The position numbers and the translations under genes are program-made. This document shows, in pieces, positions 27,077 to 39,039 of a stretch of DNA of 64,000 nt. The DNA lies in NCBI GenBank assembly GCA_029339195.1, contig JAPTJF010000006.1, forward strand, positions 404,417 through 468,416, given 5' to 3'. The notes beneath the pieces are model-generated. The model did not search any database and was not told the DNA's origin. It was given only the letters and a program-made list of their open reading frames with translations. This stretch comes from Micractinium sp. NFX-FRZ (lineage: Eukaryota; Chlorophyta; Trebouxiophyceae; Chlorellales; Chlorellaceae). Positions within the stretch are counted from its first letter, which is position 1; every line of letters begins with the position of its first letter.

Positions 27077-28668
27077 CTCTCAGCGGCTGCCTCAGCCCAA
27101 TCTGAAGCAGTGCAAGGCAGCCATCAGCGAAGGGTTTAGAGAGCTGGACCGGCGGGTGCTGGAGCAGTGCAGCGCGTCAGGCTGGGCCGACGGCTGCACC
27201 GCTGTGGCCATGTGGGTGCTGGGCAACACAGCTCTGGTTGCAAATGTGGGCGACGCACGCTGCGTGCTGGCACGGCGGCCGCTCCCTGCGGCGCAGCAGA
27301 AGCAGCAGGCAGCGACAGCAGCAGCGGGGCAGGCGGCGGAGGCGGCCAACGAAAAGCAGCAGCCAGCAGGGCAGGGCAGTCAGCAGCAGGGTGCTCCACA
27401 AGAGCAGCAGCAGCAGCAGCAGAAGCAGCAACTGCAAGGGCAGCAGGCGCAGGTGCAGCAAGGGCAGCAAGGGCAGCAGGGTGGCAGTTTGGAGCCCCTC
27501 AAAGCCGTGACCCTCACTCGCGAGCACAAGGCCATCTTCCCGGCAGAGCGGCAGCGCATCGAGCAGGCCGGCAGCTTTGTGAGCGCAGACGGGCGGCTGG
27601 CAGGTGGGTGCTGTGTTGGGTTGTTAGCGGGCGCTGGGAGGTGGTGCACCGGCGAGGCAGGCGGCTTTGTTGGCGGCATCAGGGGGTTGGGCAGTTCGAG
27701 ACACGTGGTGTGAGAAGCAGGGGGGTGCCTGCTGGTAGGCGGGGCGTGTAGGTTGATGAGGCCCGCTGGGGTGGGCATGGGGCTTGCCGCTTGGTGAGAC
27801 AAGCAGCTCGTTTCTCCCCCTGCTTTCCACCGCCACATCCACCCCACCCTCCTGGCCGGCATCATCTGCCCCTTCCCTCCCATCCCTCCCCCGCCCCCAG
27901 GTCGCATTGAGGTGTCGCGCGCATTTGGGGACAAGCAGTTCAAGCGGTGCGGCATGAGCGCTGTGCCGGATGTGCAGGCCTTCCAGATCAGCGGGCGGGA
28001 CGCCTTCCTGCTGCTGGCCTGCGACGGCTTCTGGGGTGAGCAGGGCGGAGGTGGAACATATAGGGGGCAGGCGGCAGAGGGTGGTTGTGCGCTGGCTGCT
28101 GGTGGTGGTGGTGATGGTGCTACTGCTGCCTGGTGTGTGGTTCGTGCGGTGGGCAAGAGCGCCGTTGGCAGGGGGTGGCATGGGCACCTCAGATGGCAGG
28201 GGTTGAAGTGGGATTGTGGCAATAAGCGGGGGTGGGTCAGCTAGGCCATTCACGTTTACTGCCTGCCGGGCTCACAGCGACGGCTGCTGCACTCAATACC
28301 ATGGTGGCGTGCTGCTGCCAGCGGCTCAGAGGGGACCGGAAGGCAGGGAGGCACCCTGGGCAGGCGCAGCCACAGGGACTGATCCCACCACACAGCGCCG
28401 CTGTGTGCTAAACCGCGCCTGTTCACCTATCCCTCCCACCTCCCCACCCCCCGTGTGCGCAGGCGTGTTCAGCCCGCAGGACGCCGTCGACTTTGCCCAG
28501 CGTGAGCTGTGGGGCAAGGGGCACAGCGTGAAGCAGACGTGCAACCGGCTGATCCACGAGGCCATCAGGGAGCGGCGGTGCAAGGACAACTGCACAGTCA
28601 TGATGGCGGAGCTGCGGCATGGGGCGGGAAGAGGCAGCAGCGACGGCGGCAGCGGCGAAGGGAAGTAG
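26292..28668 (+). CDS. PP2C-type protein phosphatase, ILKAP-like
   Basis: Mg/Mn-dependent serine/threonine phosphatase. Exons 26292-26526, 26692-27603, 27901-28035, 28463-28668 join to 495 aa. The N-terminus carries KRPLADPPSADTKKARMD, a good bipartite nuclear localisation signal. Splicing of exon 1 to 2 creates the conserved SRLTMED motif (metal-binding Asp). Then FLAVFDGHGGSHVARYAADH, GFRELDRRVL, GCTAVAMWVLGNTALVANVGDARCVL in two parts, LTREHKAIFPAERQRIEQAG, RIEVSRAFGDKQFKRCGM, DAFLLLACDGFWGVFSPQDA and CKDNCTVMMAELR. The SRAFGD..FKRCG..SVPD and ACDG...VFSP segments resemble animal ILKAP, a nuclear PP2C. Two Ala/Gln-rich inserts (about residues 160-200 and 275-345) interrupt the fold at surface loops and differ from family length. 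All metal-coordinating motifs appear intact. Confidence 0.9.
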
Positions 28669-28710
28669 GGCAGCAGCAGCAGCAGCGGCGGCAGCAGCGA
28701 AGGAAGGTAG
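28632..28710 (+). repeat. Tandem copy of the PP2C C-terminal codons including stop
   Basis: The last coding stretch (Gly/Ser-rich, ending EGK then TAG at 28666-28668) is followed, in the same frame, by a similar 42-bp unit ending EGR and TAG at 28708-28710, then by the start of a third. Confidence 0.7.
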
Positions 28711-29450
28711 GGCAGCAGCGGCGGCGGCGGCGGTGGGCGGGGCATGGCGGGCGCCCCGGCTTGCTGCTTGGGTGCTCGTGCATGGCCGCAGTCCCAAGGC
28801 TCACCCAATTCGTGCCCACTTGCAGGCGGCATTTGCAGCGTGGGAAGCTGCTTGGGAGGCGGCACAATGGAAGAGCTGGATCTTTTGGTGGCCCCGAGAG
28901 GACGCCAGCCATGCGCAGAGGGAGGCAGCCGTGGAAGCAACAGCAGCCGGCAGCAGGGCTCCTCCGTTGGAAAAACAGGGGGATGTTTATCCCTGTTTCT
29001 CTGGCTTTGCTTGTTCTCTGGATGTCCCTCACCACACCATTGCTCTGCATTAAACTAAGGACGTCACGTCAAACCTCTTGATCTGCCCCACCGGCTGCTG
29101 ATCCGTCTGGCCGCCTTTCTTGGCGGCCCTGCTCTTAACCACACCTCACTCAACTCAACCTGCCCACATCTGTTCGCATTCCCACTGAATGCCACAGGAA
29201 GTAACAGTGCCGAGAGCGTGTTTGTGCATGAGAACAGGCTGCCGCAGGGGTAAAGTCAGGCACAGTGGCACTTGAAAGCAGGAAAAAAACAGACGACTCG
29301 GGGGGAGCCAACTCAGCATGTGTAGGCGCAGAGTCATCAAAGCAAAGTAAATTGAACAATGAAAAATGGGCCCCTCACAAGACACCGCATTGTACAGTAC
29401 TGGGCAGTTCCTATGCTGCCCGCTGCCCGCCACCTGCACCACCTGCCATG
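28711..29450. other. 3' UTRs and intergenic region between convergent PP2C and MYND genes
   Basis: The PP2C gene (plus) and MYND paralogue A (minus) converge here. Simple Gly/Ala-coding triplet repeats occupy 28711-28745. I see no supported gene. Confidence 0.5.
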
Positions 29451-32400
29451 TCACTGCCTTGGCGTCTGGGTGCACGACTGCTTCTCCCCTTGCTCCCGCT
29501 CCGCTGTCAGCAGCTTGCACACCTGCCGATGGCCTGCCCGCCAGCCAGCGCCAGCACAGTCTGACCCGCAGTACCACGCCATTCGGCAGGCACTGCACTT
29601 CTTGGCGCCTTCACCCTGCCCGGCTGCCGGACCGCCGCCCTGGCCCAGGCTGGCGCAGCGCAGGTAGGCGCAGCTGCGGGTGGCCGCCACACGGGCGGCC
29701 TCCAGCCTCTCCCCCTCCTGCTGCTCCGGCTCTGCCCACCAGGCCTGCAGCGCTTGCGCCAGCTGGGTGGCCTGAGGGACGAGAGTTCGCTGGTACTGCT
29801 GCAGCACAGCGAGACCGCCGGGCATGTGCGGCCCGCGGCTCTCTTGCTCAAGGCTCCCCAACGTGCTCTGCACTGCCCTCAGAGCTATTGACAAGGCACG
29901 CTCACTGCTGCTGCTGCCGTTGAAGGTTCTGCCGCGGCTTTGGATACCAGCTGCTTTGCTGCACATTGGTGGCATGTCCAACTCCCAGCTGCAAGCCGCC
30001 GCCAGATTGTCACAAGTGAGAAAGATGGCTCGGCCCAGGTGTGTGGCCTTCAAAATGCAGGGCAAGGGCGAACAGGCAGTGCCATTGGTCATAGACTGTC
30101 ATGGTATGCCGTACAAACACCGGCTGGATCGTACATGAGGAAAGAGTGCCGCACACACAGGGGAGGTCGTGCTGCACACTGAACTGAAATGGCCTCACTC
30201 AATTACCCCAGCAAGCTCACCAGCGCATCAGGGGGAGCCACTGTCAGCTGCGCAACCAAGTCCAGGCCGTGCCCCAGCAGGCCGCGGGTGAACAACAGCA
30301 CAGCGTAGCGTCGCCAGTTGATGGCCGGGCTGACGACCTGTTCCACACGCTGCACCAGTGCCCCAGCACTTTCCAAAGCATCCTGCAAGCAGCGGCAGGG
30401 TTCAGCGTCAAGTGCAGGCCTGCCGTGCATCCAGCAAGCGCCTCCCCCCTAGGCTGTTTCCGCCCAGCCCATAGCAACTGCCTTACCACCGCACCTCCTG
30501 CCCACCTGCCAGTGCTGCTTTACGCCGTGTTCAAACGGCAAAAGCAGGCCAGGCGGCAGCAGAGGTGCCGGTGTAGCTGCCACGAGCCTCAGAAAGTCAG
30601 TGCCAACAAACTCGTCTGCTGCCAGCTGCAGCCCCAGCTTCTCAGCCAACAGCGGCAGCAGCTGGGAGTGCGCGGCGCAGATGGCCTGGAGGGGCCTGCA
30701 TGCATAGAACGAGGCGCGGGGGTCGTTCGATAAGAGGCTAAACCCAGGTATGAGCTCTCCTATGGATTCCTGTGGAACGCGTTGAGGAGGGCAAGAGGCC
30801 TTTTTACCCAGGGGGTGCCTACCTGAGCACAGCATCGTCGTACATAAAATCGACCACCACACAGTGGCCCCATGCTTGACATGCCGCCCCAAACGTGCGC
30901 CATACGGCACGTATCGTGGAAGGCTGCCAGTGGACCAGTGCAGGCAGCATTGCTGCCAGCTGCTCCTCGTCCTGAGCTGCCGCCCAGTGCAGCAAGCGGC
31001 AGATAGTGCTGTGCAGCTGCCACAGGGGATCTGCCAGGGTGTTAGCCCCATCCCCGCCCCTTGCTGCCTCCTGCGCTGCCACTGGGCGATTAAACAACGC
31101 ATGCCAAGCTTCAAAGCAGGCCCACGCCATAGCAGCAGAGGCGTGGCATGGGTGCTCTGAAGCTGGCAGCTGCTGCAACACGTGCTCTGCCAGAACATCT
31201 TGGCTGTGCCACTCCGCGTGCAACTCGCTGAGCAGCGGCAGAAGGCGCAAGCACGCATCCACTGCACAAGAGACAGAGGATGGGCACCTTTTGCTTGAGT
31301 ACAACTCTCGCAACGGTCACACCAGATAGGCGGCAGCAACCACACATTGAAGGACAGCGGGCGCCCAACCGTGGCAACCCCACAACATCAAAACACTTAC
31401 AAAGCGTCGCCTGCGCACCTGCCACGCACCAGTCTGGGTTCAGGCTTGCGGCAGCCTCTGGCGGCAGATACAGGACACTCAGTGCGTTGGTTCCATAGCG
31501 GATCGCCTGGCCAAGCCGGCTGCCAGCGGAAGAACTCGTCAGGCCTCGGATGCACAGCTTTACTGCTGCCGCGATGCGCGGCACAAGCTGCACCATGGCT
31601 GCTCCGCTGCCCGAGAAGCGTGCCTGGTGGGGGGACTCAGCGACCACAAGGCTGGAAACAAGCATAGCTAGCTTCAGCACGGGGATGCAGCACGTGGCGC
31701 GCTGCTCATCCGAGGCCTCCAGCCCAGCTGACTGGAGCAGCTGCAGCCCGCGGTCAATAGTTGCTACCAACTGCGCCTCCCGCAGCTGCCCAAACGTGGC
31801 CAGCTCGCGAAGGCTGGCGCGAAAGTGCACGCTGGCCAGGACCGCCAGCCCGGTGCATGCCGAGTTGAGCCCATCAAAGGAGGTACCACTGCTGCTGGTA
31901 GGGCCCGTGCCAGGCTGTGCGTGCTGTAACAGCAGGTTCACTGCGCCCAGCGTGGCCTCTGCCAGCTCCTGCTGTGCCTTGTTGTCTGCTGCCAAAAGTG
32001 GCCCCAGCTCTGTGCTCCAGGTGACCTCCATGTGCAGCACCGTGTGCAGGAGGTTCACGAAGGAGGCTGCATTGGTGAGTCTGCTGGGCTCATTGGCACC
32101 TGATGAGGACGGTGCGGCGGTACAGAGCAGGCGACGCATCAGTAAGACAGAGATTGTTGCAAGGCATGGTAGGGAGTAACAGGGGGGCACTGCAAGGCTG
32201 CATGGCAGCACACAGGTCCGCTTGAATCAAGTCCAGAAACCCACCTTGCTGGGCCACCACCTGCTGCAGCGCCCGCCCGGCTGTCACCAGCCAGGTCAGC
32301 AGCCGGCGGGGCCTGACCAGGGAATCCAGGCGGCCTGCTGTGGTTAATAGAGGGACCAGACGGAAGAGGGCAGTGGCTGCACTGAGCTGTGCATCCAGTA

Positions 32401-33022
32401 TGCCGCTTGCCAGCTGGGTGTCGCATGCCGTCGCCTCCGCCAGCAGCCGCACCCCGCTTGTGGCACCAAATGCCAGGGCGGCAACAGCAGCCGGCAGGCT
32501 GAACACCCCAAGTATGCTATCGCAGCTGTGCACCAGGTTCAACGCGGCGGTGCTGACGAGCAGGAAAGCTGTCAGCTCCTGCCCCTGTTGCTGCACACCT
32601 GCTGTCCTGACATTCTCTACTGACATGGCAGAGCCCCAGGCAGGGATCATCAGCCGCTCGTGGATGGCAGACAGGCGCTCGCTGAAAACTCGCGCAAAGC
32701 TGCACCGGGTCAAAGAAGTCGATGTGCAGGTCCATGACCATGCAGTGCGACTACACAACAAAACTCACACATTGAGCAAGCCAGACAGCTGCAGCCCCCT
32801 CCACCTGCATCATGCCGCTGCAGCCAGTGCAGCGCAGACGTACCGGAACAGGAGCTGGCGCTCGCGGGCCCGTGGCAGCTCCTCGTCAGGGATGTGCCCC
32901 AGCTGCAAGCTCGCAGTGAGAGGCAGCAGCTCCCGCGCCTCCAGCACGATGGATGCGTGGTTAGGGAGGCGCGACAGCCTCAGCAGCTGCGAAAATGCCC
33001 CCGCCAAGTGCTGATCATTCAT
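29451..33022 (-). CDS. MYND zinc-finger helical protein, paralogue A
   Basis: Large alpha-helical protein with a C-terminal MYND zinc finger, a protein-interaction module. Seven exons join in frame to 900 aa: 33022-32844, 32699-32245, 32099-31419, 31261-30823, 30695-30506, 30382-30221, 30047-29451. The body is Leu/Ala-rich with repeated amphipathic helices (for example VDACLRLLPLLSELHAEW, PLQAICAAHSQLLPLLAEKL), similar in feel to armadillo/HEAT solenoids. The finger lies within the last 65 or so residues: CAYLRC, then CSACRMAWYC with GSDC, then AGHRQVC, matching the Cys/His spacing C-x2-C...C-x3-C-x7-H-x3-C. No SET domain is visible, so it is not a SMYD methyltransferase. It sits 580 bp downstream of paralogue B, same strand. 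Molecular role unknown; such proteins are strongly expanded in Chlorella-like algae (recalled, not checked). Confidence 0.82.
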
Positions 33023-33602
33023 GGCGCAGGTTGAAGTAGGGTGCGAGTCTGTGTCTGCCCGTGGATCAGCTGCCGAGCCTGCCGAAAGCGCTCTGCAGAC
33101 GCGATGCTGAAAAGGCGGCACCAACAACACCTCGTCCGGTTGGCTGCCCCTGCTCAGCTGGGCGCAACGGCTGCAAGTAAAAGGGTGCCAGGATGTCGCG
33201 GCGGCGGTGCTTGGCAGCTCCAAGGGCCTCCGCCGGCCAGTCCACATGCCCGCCGCTTTGCCTGCTGTTGCACCGCCCGCCCGCCCGCCAGCCGGCCGGC
33301 TGTCCGCCCTTTGTACCCTGCAGGCCCCCCACAGTTATGTCCGGCTCCTTCAACTCCGTACCAAGCACATCTCACCCTCAAACATTTGATGACCCGCCAC
33401 AGAAACTAGGTGTCTAAAGAGTCGATTCAAGCAAGAACGGCAACAAAAATGTGCATGCAAGGGTGACTACACGGTACAGGAGGCCCGACTCATTTTTGGA
33501 TGTACCTATTCAGACGTACACCACACAGTATAAGAAGGGCGCACATGGCAGTGGTTTCAAAGACCCAAGACACTCGCAGAACCCAGGACGGCACCTGCCA
33601 AC

Positions 33603-36600
33603 TCACGATCCCTGCTCCCCGCCGGCTACTTCCTGCCCGGCCTGCTGCCGTGCCTGCGCCCGTGCCGCTGCCAGCAGCTTGCAAACACGCCGATGGCCAG
33701 CCGCCCAGTCGGCGGTCGAGCAGGTCAGATCACAGTACCGCACCGCACGGCAGCGGCCACATCGCTTGCCCTCCCCCTTCACTGCCGCCGGGCTGCTGCC
33801 AGCGCCCAGGTTCGAGCATCGCAGGTAGGCGCAGCTGCGGGTCGCCGCCACACGCGCCGCCTCAAGCTTCTCCGCCTCCTGCTGCTCCGGCTCTGCCCAC
33901 CAAGCCTGCAGCGCCTGTGCCAGCTGGACGGCTGGGGGCACGAGGATGTGCTGGCTCCAGTGCAGGCCCCACTTATTGAGAGGCAAGTACTGCGGCCTCT
34001 CAATGCTGCCGTCGTCGGGATCTTGGTAACGCTCGAGCGCTGCACGCATCGCCTCCTGCGCCGACTCCAGAGCTGTCAGCGCGGCTTCACAGCTGCTGGA
34101 AATTCCAGAAGCCGCCTCACTGCTGGCCACTGCCAAGATCTCGTCCCGCCCTGCCACGGCCATGTTGAAGCACGCCTCAAAAATGGCGTTGAGCACGGCG
34201 TGTTCCTGCAACAGCGAGCGGTTGATGGGCTGTAGTAAACATGCATGCCTCCATGCAGGCGCCCTCAGACGTCACAAAGTGCAACCTGCTGGCCGCGCCC
34301 ACCATGACATCAACCCGCCCCGCCACCCATCCAGCATACCCCTCTAGGGACCGTGCCCCCTCCACTCTCCAATGCCAGCTGCATGCCGTGCTCAAGCAGG
34401 CCGCTGCTGAGCAGCAGGGCAGCGTAGCGGGGTGATTCCTTGGCCTGTTTGGAAAGGCTGGCCACAGCTTCCCACAGCTCCGGGTCACTCTCCGTTGCTG
34501 CCTGCACACAATGCACATAACATTTTCATCCGCCGTTCAGTCCACTCGCCTCTCGTCAGTGAACAAATTGCAACAAGCATTCCGCACGGGCCCTCCCAAG
34601 GCCGCGCTCCTTCCTGCTCACCTGTAGCAGTTGCCGGGCGCTAGCATCAAAGGCTGGCAGTAGCCTGGGGTCCACGTACTGTGCAGGCGTAGTAGACACC
34701 ACGTACTGCAAAACTGAGTAGTTGTCCCGCGGCATTGCACTGCCCTCAAGTGAGAACACCCCCTTTTCAACCAGGAGCGGCAGCAGCTCAGCGTGTGCAG
34801 CGCAGACGGCCTGCAGCCGCCTGCAACAGGGGGGCCATGGGATACATGGCTTAAGGGCAGCACTGACCCGGGAGCAGCACATAGCCACTATTCAAATGGT
34901 CGCAAATCATCCCAGGCACACACCTGTACTGCGGAGCTGGCGGCAGGGCAAGCTCCTCCCGGCCGTTTACAACAGCCGCACGGCTGCTGTCAAAAGCAAG
35001 GAAGAAGGTGGCGGTGGCAAACGTGCAGAGCACATGCCAATCCCTAAGCAGGGACAGCGCCGCCAGCTGGTCCTCGTCTTGGGCTGCGGCCCAGTGCAGC
35101 AGGCGGCAAACCGTGTTGTGAAGCTGCCATAGGGAGTCTGCCAGACTGTCGACCACTCCTTCATCTCCCAGCCCTGCCTCACGCCGCTCAGTTGCTGTTT
35201 GCAACAGGGTCTGATATCTGGAGGTCGGTGGGAGCACGAAGGAGCGCCACCCATCAAAAATGGTTGTAGCTAGCGTCGTGCACGCTTCACTCACCCGCAG
35301 CTGTGCTGCCCGCTGCAACCCTGCTTGCATGGTGCCCGCTGCACTGCTCCACTGCCCGTGCAGCTGACTCAGCGACGGCAGCAGCCGCAAACAAGCATCA
35401 ACTGCAAGTGGGAAAGCAATTCCAAAGCAGGCATGCATTGTGCAAGTCAGCCTAATCCAACCGGCTGAGACAAACGAAATTCCTCGTAGGTGACACTTAG
35501 TGCCACTCGTGACCCTATGTCAAGTCATTCTCACGCCGTGCCATGATGAGGACATTCTTATTCAGTTCGCACATCACAGTAGTGTTGCTCACCTCCACGA
35601 CACCACTGCACAATCGTGTTGGCGTCTGCTGTGGGCGCTAGGCGCAGCACTTGCAGGGTGGCAGCGCCAAGCTCAAGAAGCCAGCCGAGGGTTTGACTGC
35701 TCGGCAGGTCAGCCGGTGCTTGGACGCACACCCGCACGGCGGCAGCAATGGTTGGGGCCATCTGCACTACTGCTGCAGCAACAGCTGTGTCACGATCTGA
35801 CTGCCGGCTCCCTTCATACAGGCACGGCACTCCATGAAGCACAGCATGTTGCACCAAACCGAGTGCAGCTCTGCAGGTGCTGGCACGCCGTGCACTGGTA
35901 AGCTGTAACCCCGTTGCGGCCATCAGCTGCAGCGCAGCCGCGGCAGGGTTGAGCAGCTGCTCTGCACAGCCGCGCTCAACCAATAGACTGTACCCGTCGT
36001 CCAGATGTACGTCATGCAGCGCCCTCAGTCCCACACAAGCAGCTAGCAGCCAGGCGAGATCTCCCGCAGCGCTGTGCTCGCCTGCGCTGGCGGCAGGCAA
36101 GCCGCTGCTGCCACCCTGGTTGGCTGCTTCCGCTTGCGCCCGCTGCAGCAACAGGTTTACTGCACAGAGGACGCCTTCCATGAAACACTTCTGCTGTTGG
36201 GGTGGCTGTGCTGTGAGGGCCGCAGCGACCTGGAGGCCCTCATTGTGCACCGCACCGCTGAGAGCGGTTGTGAAGTTTGCGGCACTGTTGATGAGGAATT
36301 GGTAATAAGAGGGCTCGCCACCGCCTGCTTGGGCAGACGGATGGACGGGGAGTTAGACATGTGGCACTGGCACGAAGAGCTGCCTTCTTGCAAGGTTCAG
36401 AGGCGTCAGCAAGGAGGCACTACCTACCTTGGCGGGCCACGTGCTGCAGCGCCTGCCCCACGGTCAGCAGCCAGGGCAGCACAGCGCTGGGCTTGGCGAC
36501 CGTCATGGCGACGGCGGGCAGGCTGGCAGCAGCCCAGGGGCGAGTAAGAAGGCCCATCAGATCGTGCACTGCATCCGTATGCTGTTCGAGGCAGGTGCAG

Positions 36601-37195
36601 ATGTCATACAGTGCGGCAGAGGACGCCACAGCCTGCTGCAGCATGAGCTGCCCGCTGTTGAAGGCCAGCGCCCCCACACCAGCCGCCAGGCGGTACATGT
36701 CTTGACGTCCCAGCTCTGCTCGGCTGAGCAACTGGATGCCAGACATGCCCGCACGCATGCCAACGTTCAGCTGGAAAAACTGCTCGGCTGTTGGGGCACC
36801 GCCACCGCCTGCTGCTGACGCAGCTCCCCGCTGCAGCTGCGTGTCCAGCTGCACCAGCTGCCCGCTGAGGTGGCACAGCACCCTGCACGCACTTGTGAAA
36901 CAACCACACGAAAGGTAGGCCAAAGTCGGGAGGGCCCAAGCGCCCCACTCGGGCACAGCACGATACTGCACAGTCCTGCAAAGCACTTTCACCCCAGCCG
37001 GTGCCCCCCCTTGTTTGCTGATTACCTGGCGAGCTGCTGCCGCTGGTCCTCTGGCGGGCGGGGCAATTCTAGCGCTGCCAGGGCCGCATTGTTGAAGTCA
37101 AGGAGCTGTGCCGCAGAATGGGCTGCCAACTGGCCATCCAGCAGCACCTCCAAGTGCGACAGAATAGACTCCCATTGCCGGCGGGCGCCGCTCAT
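33603..37195 (-). CDS. MYND zinc-finger helical protein, paralogue B
   Basis: Tandem paralogue of A with the same seven-exon plan and same phases: 37195-37026, 36882-36428, 36324-35593, 35401-34924, 34820-34622, 34501-34340, 34229-33603, giving 940 aa. Exons 2 and 6 have exactly the same length as in A (455 and 162 nt). The N-terminus MSGARRQWESILSHLEVLLD is an amphipathic helix shared with paralogue C. The body shares VDACLRLLPSLSQLHGQW and SLWQLHNTVCRLLHWAAAQD. The C-terminal finger reads CAYLRC, CGRCRAVRYC, LTC, AGHRRVC. All zinc ligands are present. Divergence between A, B and C is high outside the helical core motifs, so the tandem duplication is not recent. Confidence 0.82.
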
Positions 37196-38269
37196 GGCGG
37201 AGCCGCTGCTGCAGCCCTGCTGCCGCTGAGTGGACAGCTTCCGCGGCAGGTGGAGGCACTGCCTGCGCCTTCTTCACGGGGCTACCGGAGCAAGACAGAC
37301 TACACCGCCGGAGGAGCAGGCGGGGATGCGATGGCGCTCGGAAGCGGGCTTGTTGGCTTTCCGCGCCTGCGAATCCGGCTAGGAGCCCAGTGAACCTAGG
37401 TGCGGATGTTCGGCTGCGAGTGACAGAGCCGAGGCCCACCCAGCGGCAGGCTGGCCATGGACCCGCCGCTCCGCCTGCTGCGCTCCCCAACCCGCGTGCA
37501 ATGTCCCTGCGCTGGCCCGCCCTGTCTCCTCTGGGCCAGCATAAATCATGTCTCCCTTTACGCCCATTCTACACTAGTAGCCTTCCATTCTTAGTTACAT
37601 GGGTAAATGGCAGGCACAAGGCTGCCGGCAGATGGGCGTTGGCGAGTAGGCGACCATCCCCGACGGCGTGGCAGGGGCGCAGACCACGCTGCCGCAAATG
37701 GGCGGCGCAGCCAGTCGGTAAGAAACTCAGGTCCATCTACCAATTGAACTGAACCCTTCATTCATCAATTGATGGCTGTACACGATCGGGGCAGCGGGCC
37801 ACGTAGGGAAGCAACAAGGGACTGCGGGACAACGAGTTTGAGAGCGGCGGGACAAAAACAAGGGCGTTGCCTGCCACTTTGCACCCGCCCGACATGCCCC
37901 CCGTGAGTGCCGCCGCCTGCTTCTCACATTCTCATAAATGAACATCTCTGTGCCAATGAAACCCTTCACCATGCTTGAAACTCTGGATAGAACAAGAGGA
38001 AGGGCTGAGAAGTGGAGTGCAGGTAGGTTGCGATGGGCAGGGCAGTCACAGTGGCGCGCATCGGCAGCTTAGGAAGGATGATGAGGGTGTGTGGCAGATG
38101 TGCAGGAGGCATGCTGTTGCCCAGCATGTGTAGCAGGGCGGTACTTAGCACGGCGGGTGGGGGCGGCTGAGTTGCTTGGGTGCCGCGCCACCTGAGGGCT
38201 GGCCTGGCTGTAGTGCAGCACGGGCGGCAGTGCCGAGGGCGGCAGGCAGACAGCGGCTTGCTGCTGGGC
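37196..38269. promoter_or_regulatory. Upstream region of MYND paralogue B
   Basis: No gene recognised. The stretch 37893-37950 (gtgccgccgcctgcttctc..) resembles 61068-61120, which lies upstream of paralogue C at a similar place, so it may be a conserved promoter or leader element of the family. The open frame at 37118-37393 has no domain. Confidence 0.4.
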
Positions 38270-38990
38270 AATTCACTCAGGGTCCACATTAGGTTCAAGA
38301 GGGCGCCTTGAGAGCTCAGCGACCCGTGCGCCGCCTGCCGCAGGGTGCTCTATTGGTGACGCTCGATGGTGGAAGCGGGGCGGTCCATGATGGTCCTGTA
38401 CAGGGCGCGCAGCACTATCGCCACCAGCCCCAGGGTGGCCGCAGCCGTCTCCCCCTGATGCAAGGAGGTGTGGAGGAACAGGGGCAATGGGGGTGGGTGT
38501 GCACTGCACCTTCAGGAATGTCCAGAGGAAGTGCGTGGGTGCAGAGTGGCGTGGGGCTGGATGTGTGGGGAGGGGAGGCAGGCAAATGGGCCCTGAATTC
38601 TGGCAAAGCGCAGCACGAAGCGCTAATAGGGTGTGACATGCCGCAGGACTAGTTGCTGCTGGAACTGCCAGCCGCGCAGTGAACGTGGGTGCCAGCACGC
38701 CGCATTGCGACCCCCACCCCCACCCAACTGTCCGCCCACCCAAGGGATGGCAGGCTGACCAGCCCGCCCCTACCTCCCGCCGCCCCCGTCCTCTTACTGC
38801 CTCGCCGTGTGGAAGTTGGGGTCGCTCAAGAAAGCGCATACAGATTCCCAAGCAGGCAGTCATTCCAACCCACAACCCGAGCACACGCCGGAGCAAGATG
38901 TCCAGTTCCTTGCCTGGTAAGTGTTCTAGATGGTCTTGGGAACCACGGGCAACTTGGCGAAGGTGGAGTTGAGAGGCATCACCACCTCGC
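38270..38990 (-). pseudogene. D-family fragment D4 (decayed)
   Basis: Two exon remnants of the D family. The one at 38456-38270 matches D1 exon 52315-52139 (shared YRTIMDRPAST and LRQ.AHGSLS) but has an in-frame TAG at 38352-38350 and has lost the GTGAGT donor at its end. The other, near 38930-38807, matches the end of D1 exon 52873-52640 (DPNFHT) but its donor GTGAGG is GCGAGG. It lies directly downstream of D3, which already has its own version of both exons. Confidence 0.7.
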
Positions 38991-39039
38991 AGGCGCAGGG
39001 GGGGCGGGGGGAGGCAACAGCAGGGCGGCAGACTCAGCA

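Noticed and set aside
30010..30060. Acceptor at 29989 for the last exon of MYND paralogue A
   Set aside because: It gives the wrong frame. The acceptor after GAAG with exon start at 30047 keeps phase and aligns with paralogue C.
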